IMG/VR virus record: IMGVR_UViG_3300042516_002999
Location: 1 to 51,579 of that record
Source: a virus
DNA: 51,579 nt
Direction: 5' to 3' (one strand)
Part shown: positions 19,648 to 24,366 of the stretch, piece by piece
Layout: each line of letters begins with the position of its first letter
Numbering within the stretch: the stretch's first letter is position 1
Notes under the pieces: generated by a model
The model's input: only the letters and a program-made list of their open reading frames with translations
Told to the model about the DNA's origin: nothing
Database searches by the model: none
Translations under genes and position numbers: made by a program

Positions 19648-19872
19648 ACCACTGAAACCCTGACTAACACTGAAACCATGAACTACTACAAAATCACTGA
19701 AATTGAGTTCGATTTCGACTACGAAGATCTCACTGAGTATGAGAAAAAAGAGATCGTAGATGATGCAAAATCTTGCCTTTGGGCACCTCCGAGTGAGGAA
19801 GATCTTGTTGATTGTATCTCTGATAACACTGGTTGGTGTGTCAAATCCCTGAAGTATGATGTCATTAACTGA
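19642..19872 (+). CDS. Small acidic protein, paralogue of the one at 18271
   Basis: 76 residues. The leader MSTTETLTNTET is followed by a second Met (MNYYKITEIEFDFDYEDL); the paralogue at 18271 starts at that second point, so the first 12 residues look like an added leader. NTGWCVKSLKY corresponds to ATGWCIKSIDY in the paralogue. It is acidic with a beta-alpha-beta pattern. Function is unknown. Confidence 0.65.
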   Translation: MSTTETLTNTETMNYYKITEIEFDFDYEDLTEYEKKEIVDDAKSCLWAPPSEEDLVDCISDNTGWCVKSLKYDVIN

Positions 19873-19881
19873 GTTAAAATT

Positions 19882-20097
19882 ATGAAATTGTTTATCATCA
19901 ACAACGTCCTCTCTGATTATACCTCTGGCATGGCAGTGATTGCTGCTGAAACTAAAGAACAATGCCGCGAGTTGTTTATCAAAGAGGTTGGAGATTACTA
20001 TGCTGATGAGTATGATAATTGTGCAAGGTTCACTGTTATCGAATCGGTAGGAGTTGAGGAAGCAGGTATAATCGAATATGTATACGGTGGAGGTTAA
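19882..20097 (+). CDS. Small hypothetical protein
   Basis: 71 residues beginning MKLFIINNVLSDYTSGMAVI, then a helix (ETKEQCRELFIKEVGDYYAD) and acidic strands, ending YVYGGG. The final GGTGGAGGT also serves as the ribosome site of the next gene, which starts with GTG. Confidence 0.6.
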   Translation: MKLFIINNVLSDYTSGMAVIAAETKEQCRELFIKEVGDYYADEYDNCARFTVIESVGVEEAGIIEYVYGGG

Positions 20098-20102
20098 TTA
20101 GA

Positions 20103-20255
20103 GTGGCAACTAAAAGACTCACTTTTAAGTCGCCTTGTAAAGTGAAGACAATTCTCCTGATCTTTGCTGTTGCGATGATCCTATCACCTGGAGTTCGTAA
20201 CATCACTGCCAACACATTGCACACTGTTGCTGACATTATTGCACCCAATGATTGA
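20103..20255 (+). CDS. Small membrane protein with a GTG start
   Basis: 50 residues from GTG 20103, with GGAGG nine bases upstream. The N-terminus is basic (ATKRLTFKSPCKVK), followed by a membrane helix (TILLIFAVAMILSPGV) and a short tail. Its stop overlaps the next gene by eight bases. Confidence 0.5.
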   Translation: MATKRLTFKSPCKVKTILLIFAVAMILSPGVRNITANTLHTVADIIAPND

Positions 20256-20394
20256 AACTGATTTCTACATTCTTTCCCAAGAACAATACGATGAAAATCT
20301 ACAGTTTGCAAATGAACTTGGCATCACAGTAGACTACTTTCTTTTAGAGTTTTGTGATGTTCAAGGACCGTACATTACGGTTGAATTAAAATAG
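20248..20394 (+). CDS. Small acidic protein whose end is encoded by a repeat
   Basis: 48 residues: MIETDFYILSQEQYDENLQF, then NELGITVDYFLLEFCDVQG. The last codons (GAA TTA AAA TAG) are the left part of repeat copy 14, so the repeat supplies the residues ELK and the stop. Function is not recognised. Confidence 0.55.
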   Translation: MIETDFYILSQEQYDENLQFANELGITVDYFLLEFCDVQGPYITVELK

Positions 20395-20425
20395 CTCACC
20401 TCCAAAGTGTCCTAGTAGTATGAGC
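20383..20425 (+). repeat. Dispersed intergenic repeat, copy 14 (start-codon type)
   Basis: GAATTAAAATAGCTCACC, TCCAAAGTGTCC, TAGTAGTATGAGCAC. Contains the stop of the upstream gene and ATG 20420. Confidence 0.93.
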
Positions 20426-20686
20426 ACAACCACTGAAACCATGACTAACACTGAAACCAAAATGACTCAAGTTTACGCTGAAGCACTCAACTTTCTGGTT
20501 AAGTACTTTGAAAAGTTTGATGATGAAGAACTTAATGCTCACCAAGGACTGTATGTGAGCGATATTGTCAATGTCCTTGGATATGCGACCTTCGATGATA
20601 GCATCTCTCCCGAAGTAGGGTACATTTCAAACTGGGAGACTCTGGATCGTCTCCGCAATGAGATTGCCAATCGTTTCTACAACTAA
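20420..20686 (+). CDS. Small acidic hypothetical protein
   Basis: 88 residues. The leader MSTTTETMTNTETK precedes MTQVYAEALNFLVKYFEKF. Like the gene at 19642 it has the TET-NTET pattern, so the two leaders share an origin. The body is acidic and helical (LYVSDIVNVLGYATF and TLDRLRNEIANRFYN) and could be a small helix-turn-helix-like fold. No family is recognised. Confidence 0.6.
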   Translation: MSTTTETMTNTETKMTQVYAEALNFLVKYFEKFDDEELNAHQGLYVSDIVNVLGYATFDDSISPEVGYISNWETLDRLRNEIANRFYN

Positions 20687-20690
20687 CTCA

Positions 20691-20885
20691 ATGACTGCAT
20701 TTGTAACACCCAAAAGCAAGAAAGCACACAATCGTTTCTGTAACTTAATGAACCGCAATACTGAATGTATTGTTGAGCAACGTTGCGGAGACAAAGTATT
20801 TCTAACCTCTGTCAACGGTAGGAATCACTTTTGGGTCAATCTCATTCATGACATTGATTGGTCGATTGTAGTTACTAACAAATAG
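20691..20885 (+). CDS. Small basic protein, near-duplicate of the gene at 19423
   Basis: 64 residues from ATG 20691. MTAFVTPKSKKAHNRFCNLM is shared with the gene at 19423, and differences are spread over the second half (TECIVEQRCGDKVFLTSVNG). The identity of the first 69 bases points to a recent duplication or gene conversion. It lies last in its cassette, like its twin. Confidence 0.65.
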   Translation: MTAFVTPKSKKAHNRFCNLMNRNTECIVEQRCGDKVFLTSVNGRNHFWVNLIHDIDWSIVVTNK

Positions 20886-20917
20886 TGGGCCACCCAAAGT
20901 GTCCTAGTAGTATGAGC
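20885..20917 (+). repeat. Dispersed intergenic repeat, copy 15 (left half lost)
   Basis: Only the right half is recognisable: CACCCAAAGTGTCC and TAGTAGTATGAGCAC. The left part (TAGTGGGC) has no TAAAAT and the CACCTCC block is reduced to CACCC. Contains ATG 20912. Confidence 0.85.
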
Positions 20918-21121
20918 ACTTCCCAAATGTCCCAAATGTCTAAAGTCTACGCTGTGATTGGTGGTTTTGATTATGAAGGTGAAAACTTCAAATCTCTCCG
21001 CTTGTTTGATTGTTTCTCATCTGCTGTTGCTTATCAAAAGCATCTAGAAGAAAATGAGGGTTATGATTATGCTATTCTGGATACCCGTGAGGTATGTCTA
21101 GAATCTGCAATCACTGCCTGA
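20912..21121 (+). CDS. Small hypothetical protein
   Basis: 69 residues from ATG 20912. The leader MSTSQMSQ precedes a third Met (MSKVYAVIGGFDYEGENFKS). The rest is a small alpha/beta domain (RLFDCFSSAVAYQKHLEENE, YAILDTREV), similar in layout to other small regulators here. A T-rich non-coding gap of 39 bases follows. Confidence 0.6.
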   Translation: MSTSQMSQMSKVYAVIGGFDYEGENFKSLRLFDCFSSAVAYQKHLEENEGYDYAILDTREVCLESAITA

Positions 21122-21160
21122 TTTCTCTCTTTTTTTTCCACACACACTTTTTCCAACAAA

Positions 21161-21436
21161 ATGACTCTTACTTCCGAACAAGTTTCTGATCTCCTGACCG
21201 CACATTGCAATCGTGTTATTGATAACATGGACATGGATGATTTAGTATCCTATGCTGTGCAGATGATGATGTCATCTTTTGACCAAAATCCTGGACAAGG
21301 TGATACTGATGTTGCAATGTTGATTGAAGATATTTGGGTTGCAGAAGGTGAGGATGATGATTCTACACAAGAGTTTATTGCTGGTGTTGTAGGTAATGAA
21401 CTTGCAGAGGAGATTGTTACAACTATTCAGTTCTGA
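21161..21436 (+). CDS. Acidic helical protein
   Basis: 91 residues, very acidic: MTLTSEQVSDLLTAHCNRVI, then DMDDLVSYAVQMMMSSF and DVAMLIEDIWVAEGEDDD. It is probably all-helical and a candidate DNA mimic or host-protein inhibitor by charge alone. The gene before it ends in a different cassette; no full repeat lies in between. Confidence 0.6.
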   Translation: MTLTSEQVSDLLTAHCNRVIDNMDMDDLVSYAVQMMMSSFDQNPGQGDTDVAMLIEDIWVAEGEDDDSTQEFIAGVVGNELAEEIVTTIQF

Positions 21437-21466
21437 ATTAAAGTTAGGATTTTCCACAAATGAGTA
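21434..21466 (+). repeat. Dispersed intergenic repeat, copy 16 (right half lost)
   Basis: GAATTAAAGTTA is kept, but CTCACCTCC and the TAGTAGT block are replaced by GGATTTTCCACAA before ATGAGTACAACC. Contains ATG 21460 and a Ser/Thr leader as in intact copies. Confidence 0.7.
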
Positions 21467-21672
21467 CAACCACAATGAACGAGAATCTTAAAACTGTGAC
21501 GATTTGGATTGTTACTTTTGGAGCGATTATTCTCCTTGCTATTGGATATAATACTGCGCTCACAAATGTTAATACTAAGATCGAAACAAATTGTCAATCA
21601 GCAGGTGGACAAGTTATTGTTACTCCTGGCGAAGTTACTCAATGCCTTCGCCCTGCAATCAATTTGAATTAA
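21460..21672 (+). CDS. Single-pass membrane protein
   Basis: 70 residues. The leader MSTTT precedes a second Met (MNENLKTVTIWIVTFGAI). Residues 13-33 are a membrane helix. The outer part has two Cys (TNCQSAGGQVIVTPGEVTQC) that could form a disulfide. The stop TAA belongs to repeat copy 17. Confidence 0.6.
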   Translation: MSTTTMNENLKTVTIWIVTFGAIILLAIGYNTALTNVNTKIETNCQSAGGQVIVTPGEVTQCLRPAINLN

Positions 21673-21710
21673 AGTTACTCACCTCCAAAGTGTCCTAGTA
21701 GTATAACCAC
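21666..21710 (+). repeat. Dispersed intergenic repeat, copy 17 (leader type)
   Basis: GAATTAAAGTTACTCACC, TCCAAAGTGTCC, TAGTAGTATAACCAC. ATG is changed to ATA; the gene starts at 21725. Confidence 0.9.
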
Positions 21711-21724
21711 TGAAACTTCCTACC

Positions 21725-22042
21725 ATGAGAAAGATTGAACTCCAAATGAACAAAGCAATTATTGATTGCAAAGACTGGAAAGATGCAAACACTAAAGTCA
21801 CCTATTCGCCCGAAAGAGATGCTTCTTATGTGTATCTGCACGGCAATCACATTGCAACGATTGGTGATACCTTCATTGAACTTTACACCTGTGGGTATAA
21901 AACTCTCACCACAAAATCACGTCTCAATGCTATTCTGAAAGAGCACGGAAATGATGCCCGTATCTTTCAATCAAACTTTGAATGGTTTGTGATTGATAAC
22001 GGCAACACAATTCCTTTCACTGAAGGTATGGTGCTTAACTGA
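21725..22042 (+). CDS. Conserved phage protein
   Basis: 105 residues. The body SNTxVxY-like start (ANTKVTYSPERDASYVYLHG), NHIATIG and CGYKTLTTKSRLNAIL match a family present in many cyanophages and other large phages; the TTKSRLNAIL helix is its most recognisable part. It is probably an alpha/beta domain of unknown function. It is the first of four closely spaced genes that end at a strong terminator. Confidence 0.7.
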   Translation: MRKIELQMNKAIIDCKDWKDANTKVTYSPERDASYVYLHGNHIATIGDTFIELYTCGYKTLTTKSRLNAILKEHGNDARIFQSNFEWFVIDNGNTIPFTEGMVLN

Positions 22043-22176
22043 TGTTCACAATCCGCTACTTTACGCCTTATCAACAACAATGGAGAACGCAAACATTCTC
22101 TACATTAGATGAAGCAAAACGTATGGTTGAGTTCTACAAATCATGTGGAAGTCCTGCTGAATTAGTCAACAACTAA
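22042..22176 (+). CDS. Small hypothetical protein
   Basis: 44 residues, MFTIRYFTPYQQQWRTQTFS then a helix (LDEAKRMVEFYKSCG) and a short end. Beta-alpha pattern. The start overlaps the previous stop by one base. Confidence 0.55.
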   Translation: MFTIRYFTPYQQQWRTQTFSTLDEAKRMVEFYKSCGSPAELVNN

Positions 22177-22188
22177 AACCAAGATAAA

Positions 22189-22383
22189 ATGATGAAAACC
22201 ATGGAACTTCCAAAGATCGGTGACACAAAAGTTGTCATCAAACATTATAACAATCAGTTCTCAGTTCAGGTTGATGAGTTCAAAGAAAACACTCTGCGAG
22301 GTGATGCTTACTGGGTGACTAAAGAGTTCAGGACTTATACAAAAGAAAAAGACGCACTTAAGTTTGCGTCACGATTCTCCTGA
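22189..22383 (+). CDS. Small basic hypothetical protein
   Basis: 64 residues from ATG 22189 (62 from ATG 22192 if the second Met is used). KVVIKHYNNQFSVQVDEF and YWVTKEFRTYTKEKDALKF suggest antiparallel strands followed by a helix. It is basic. No family is recognised. Confidence 0.55.
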   Translation: MMKTMELPKIGDTKVVIKHYNNQFSVQVDEFKENTLRGDAYWVTKEFRTYTKEKDALKFASRFS

Positions 22384-22406
22384 TAATCCTACACTCTTAA
22401 ATCGAA

Positions 22407-22643
22407 ATGTTACTCTCCAAACAGTCATTTAACAATCAACAAGTTCTTCCTTTCATAGTCAAGAAAGAGGAAGAAAGAACAGAGGAAGGTTGTTACTCTC
22501 TTCATCTATTCTCCCGAACTGTTATCACTAAGGAAGGTAAGAAATACCGATACTTACCTTTGCGATTTGAAGGTGAGTTAGCACGATTTAAGAAAAGATC
22601 AGATGCAGAGGATTATGCTCGGTACAGATTAGCTCTTGATTGA
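22407..22643 (+). CDS. Small basic hypothetical protein
   Basis: 78 residues starting MLLSKQSFNNQQVLPFIVKK, then charged strands (CYSLHLFSRTVITKEGKKYR) and a helix (RSDAEDYARYRLAL). It is the last gene of its operon; a strong terminator begins ten bases after its stop. Confidence 0.6.
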   Translation: MLLSKQSFNNQQVLPFIVKKEEERTEEGCYSLHLFSRTVITKEGKKYRYLPLRFEGELARFKKRSDAEDYARYRLALD

Positions 22644-22653
22644 TAACACATAG

Positions 22654-22679
22654 AGACCTCATTCGTGAGGTCTTTTTTT
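22654..22679 (+). terminator. Strong rho-independent terminator
   Basis: AGACCTCA (22654-22661), TTCG tetraloop, TGAGGTCT (22666-22673), then a run of T to 22679. It closes the early small-gene region. Confidence 0.9.
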
Positions 22680-23003
22680 ATGCGTTTTATGCTTTTTTAC
22701 GTTAAAAAAACAATAAAATCAATTAAAAATATCAATTTAAATATAAACGATCGAATGAAATGCCTGATAATTATTGTTATCAATGGGTGATAATGATATG
22801 AATTCGTATCAATTAAAGACCTTATTATACCCTTTTAATGTCTCAGGACCTTGCATTTATGTCCTTTTAATGTCTCCAGGTCTTGTGATCTTACCGTGCA
22901 TTGTATCACACTTCCGCCGAAATGTCAAGCACCCCAGCGTCACAAAATCCCCACAATCCCCCCGCATAAATCCACCAACCCCTCATAAATACTCCCCAGG
23001 ACC
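22680..23003. other. Non-coding AT-rich stretch with dyads and short repeats
   Basis: No credible gene. The left part (22690-22830) is very AT-rich and holds a dyad TGATAA-6-TTATCA (22765-22782) and a near-palindrome GATATGAATTCGTATC (22795-22810). The right part has two copies of CCTTTTAATGTCTC followed by CAGGACCTTG or CAGGTCTTG (22831-22853, 22863-22885), with a third CAGGACCTTG at 22997-23006 overlapping a -35 box. It could be regulatory or a replication start; the sequence alone does not decide. Confidence 0.5.
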
Positions 23004-23032
23004 TTGACATCTAGGCACACAAGTCTTATAGT
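23004..23032 (+). promoter_or_regulatory. Consensus host-type (sigma-70) promoter
   Basis: TTGACA (23004-23009), 17-base spacer, TATAGT (23027-23032). It stands 27 bases before the ATG at 23059 and after a strong terminator, so it should start the last early operon. Confidence 0.8.
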
Positions 23033-23058
23033 ACCCCTATACACACAGGAGCGCACTT

Positions 23059-23232
23059 ATGTCCGTAGCATACAGTCAAGCACAGAAGCAGCGTTATAGG
23101 ATTACTCTGGATCTATCAGTGTTCGGTGACTTCGACCCGCATCAGATTGACTGGGAGAAGTTATTCAAGCTAGAACCTGCAGAGAAGTGTGATGCTTACG
23201 TTGAAGACCTAAGTACACCTGATAGATGGTAA
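23059..23232 (+). CDS. Small conserved cyanophage protein
   Basis: 57 residues: MSVAYSQAQKQRYRITLDLS, then VFGDFDPHQIDWEKLFKLEP and a tail VEDLSTPDRW. It is closely similar in my memory to a short protein in many cyanomyoviruses. AGGAG lies seven bases upstream and a consensus promoter precedes it, so strong early expression is likely. Function is unknown. Confidence 0.72.
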   Translation: MSVAYSQAQKQRYRITLDLSVFGDFDPHQIDWEKLFKLEPAEKCDAYVEDLSTPDRW

Positions 23233-23266
23233 TTTGGTAGCAATTTATACCAAATAGTGGGTTTTT

Positions 23267-23315
23267 ATTTTGTTAACATAAAGCATAAATAATCGGGTCT
23301 TTATGTTAACAAAAT
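23267..23315 (+). repeat. 17-bp perfect inverted repeat with a late-promoter box in its loop
   Basis: ATTTTGTTAACATAAAG (23267-23283) and CTTTATGTTAACAAAAT (23299-23315) are exact reverse complements, each centred on GTTAAC. The 15-base loop starts with CATAAATA. The right arm runs into the ATG at 23314. This may be a protein operator or a hairpin that hides the start codon. Confidence 0.85.
23284..23291 (+). promoter_or_regulatory. Possible T4-type late promoter inside the inverted repeat
   Basis: CATAAATA matches the late box and lies 23 bases before the ATG at 23314. Its placement between the two arms suggests that access to it could be controlled. Confidence 0.45.
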
Positions 23316-23490
23316 GAGAACACTAAAATATAAGCATTTGGGCGATATGAGGATTATACGTGTTGCCCAATTAACCACCGCTATCCTACCCCAACTGCAA
23401 GACGTTATGCAACAGTTAGAGGAGAACGGTGAGGATAGTCGTGAGGTGATCTTACAGGTCCTCAGTGACATTCAGGATCGCATCAGATAA
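23314..23490 (+). CDS. Small hypothetical protein
   Basis: 58 residues: MRTLKYKHLGDMRIIRVAQL then helices (LPQLQDVMQQLEENGEDSRE and VILQVLSDIQDRI). It is a small helical protein with a basic N-terminus that could bind DNA, perhaps the inverted repeat its ATG overlaps; that is speculation. The stop TAA is part of repeat copy 18. Confidence 0.6.
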   Translation: MRTLKYKHLGDMRIIRVAQLTTAILPQLQDVMQQLEENGEDSREVILQVLSDIQDRIR

Positions 23491-23530
23491 AATAGCTCAC
23501 CTCCAAAGTGTCCCAGTAATGTAGGGGGGA
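23485..23530 (+). repeat. Dispersed intergenic repeat, copy 18 (leader type)
   Basis: GATAAAATAGCTCACC, TCCAAAGTGTCCC, AGTAATGTAGGGGGG. GTGACA (23465-23470) lies 17 bases before TAAAAT (23488-23493). ATG directly followed by TAG lies at 23519-23524. GTGTCCC (23508-23514) can pair with GGGACAC (23527-23533). The gene starts at 23568. Confidence 0.9.
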
Positions 23531-23545
23531 CACAAACGACCCCCC
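23524..23545 (+). promoter_or_regulatory. GGGGGG/CCCCCC hairpin in a leader
   Basis: GGGGGG (23524-23529) pairs with CCCCCC (23540-23545). The same G run also pairs with the upstream GTGTCCC of repeat copy 18, so two structures exclude each other, as in attenuators. It ends 22 bases before ATG 23568. Confidence 0.5.
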
Positions 23546-23567
23546 GCTAACACTCAAGACTTCCACA

Positions 23568-23813
23568 ATGACTACCACTTACCAGCGCAACATCCTCTCT
23601 ACTGAGTATAACGGTTGGGAGAATTATGAGACCTGGAATGTTGCTCTCTGGATCAACAATGATGAGGGTTTGTATAACCTTGCTATGGAGGCAGGTGATT
23701 ATGAAACCTTCGTAAAAGAGATCGGTGTTGGATACTCTACTCCCGATGGTGTTAAGTATGCTGACCCCAAGGTAAATGTGATCCAAATCAATAGCGATGT
23801 GTTCGACCTCTAA
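23568..23813 (+). CDS. Conserved phage protein (GWENYETWNVALWI family)
   Basis: 81 residues. NGWENYETWNVALWINNDEG at 15-34 is the hallmark of a family found in many cyanophages and other phages; the helix after it (LYNLAMEAGDYETFVKEIG) and an acidic end complete the domain. Activity is unknown. The leader has two alternative hairpins, suggesting controlled expression. Confidence 0.72.
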   Translation: MTTTYQRNILSTEYNGWENYETWNVALWINNDEGLYNLAMEAGDYETFVKEIGVGYSTPDGVKYADPKVNVIQINSDVFDL

Positions 23814-23882
23814 GTAACACCAACTCCTGTCGCATGAGTATAAACTAGGCACTTACAGTTCACAACACTTTTCTTCGTTATT

Positions 23883-24017
23883 ATGTCTAAGCAAGTTATC
23901 CTTTCCATGCTGGCACAAGGCAACACTGGTGACGAACTTCTGTCCATCCTGGATGTTATCGTCTCTGACATTGAGCAGGAGGGTATTGATAGTTGTGCTG
24001 AAGTCTTTGCCAACTGA
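23883..24017 (+). CDS. Small helical protein, tandem paralogue 1
   Basis: 44 residues, MSKQVILSMLAQGNTGDELL, then SILDVIVSDIEQEGID. It aligns with the next gene: LSMLA, a G-x-E/D-L/I-L and SILD are shared. It is helical and acidic. A 69-base gap follows the previous gene, with no repeat in it. Confidence 0.6.
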   Translation: MSKQVILSMLAQGNTGDELLSILDVIVSDIEQEGIDSCAEVFAN

Positions 24018-24062
24018 TCAACACTCACTCATTCACTCTTAACTAACACACAAGAACACAAC

Positions 24063-24203
24063 ATGTCTAAGTCCGTGATGCTTTCGATGCTTGCTGAATG
24101 TGATAACGGCAGCGAAATTCTGTCCATCCTGGATACACTCACCGCTGATAATGTTTCTGAGGGTTATGATAACGAACCCACTGCAGATGTGATCGAGTTC
24201 TGA
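24063..24203 (+). CDS. Small helical protein, tandem paralogue 2
   Basis: 46 residues, MSKSVMLSMLAECDNGSEIL, then SILDTLTADNVSEGYDN. It is a diverged tandem copy of the gene at 23883. Role unknown. A terminator-like hairpin follows ten bases after the stop. Confidence 0.6.
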   Translation: MSKSVMLSMLAECDNGSEILSILDTLTADNVSEGYDNEPTADVIEF

Positions 24204-24213
24204 TACTAACTGT

Positions 24214-24250
24214 GTGCCCTCTGGTTGACACTGGGGGGCACTTATGTTAT
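24214..24250 (+). terminator. Terminator-like hairpin
   Basis: GTGCCCTC (24214-24221) pairs with GGGGGCAC (24234-24241, one G-T pair), followed by TTATGTTAT. It would end the 23.0-24.2 kb early operon. The loop contains TTGACA, which could alternatively be a -35 box with TATGCT 17 bases downstream. Confidence 0.5.
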
Positions 24251-24300
24251 GCTTGGTGGTGATAGTGGTTCGGCAGTGTTTTGCGGTCGGTTTGTTATAG

Positions 24301-24318
24301 CGCGGCGCGGCGACGCGG
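24301..24318. other. GC-rich patch
   Basis: Eighteen bases made almost only of G and C, flanked by TTATAG and TTATAA, inside a 204-base gene-free gap in an AT-rich genome. It could be a protein or replication site; no known motif is recognised. Confidence 0.4.
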
Positions 24319-24366
24319 TTATAAAAATCGCAAACTACCCTAACCTACAGAGGTGACAAATCGACC

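Noticed and set aside
15912-19962. Minus-strand open frames ending in the same residues HTTRTLWR (for example at 15912-16172, 16893-17159, 18716-18904, 19618-19962)
   Set aside because: The shared ending is just the reverse strand of the intergenic repeat. The frames lie opposite well-packed + strand genes and have no common body.
22774-23007. Open frame of 77 codons in the gap after the terminator
   Set aside because: It starts at a weak site, runs through direct repeats and a Pro-rich low-complexity end, and includes the -35 box of a consensus promoter. No relatives are recognised.
5466-23530. Repeats as a CRISPR array
   Set aside because: Distances between copies vary from hundreds to thousands of bases, the spaces are genes, and the repeat carries start and stop codons.
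5466-23530. Repeats as integron attC-like sites
   Set aside because: The cassette logic is similar, but the paired simple sites and imperfect palindrome of attC are missing and no integrase is in the window.
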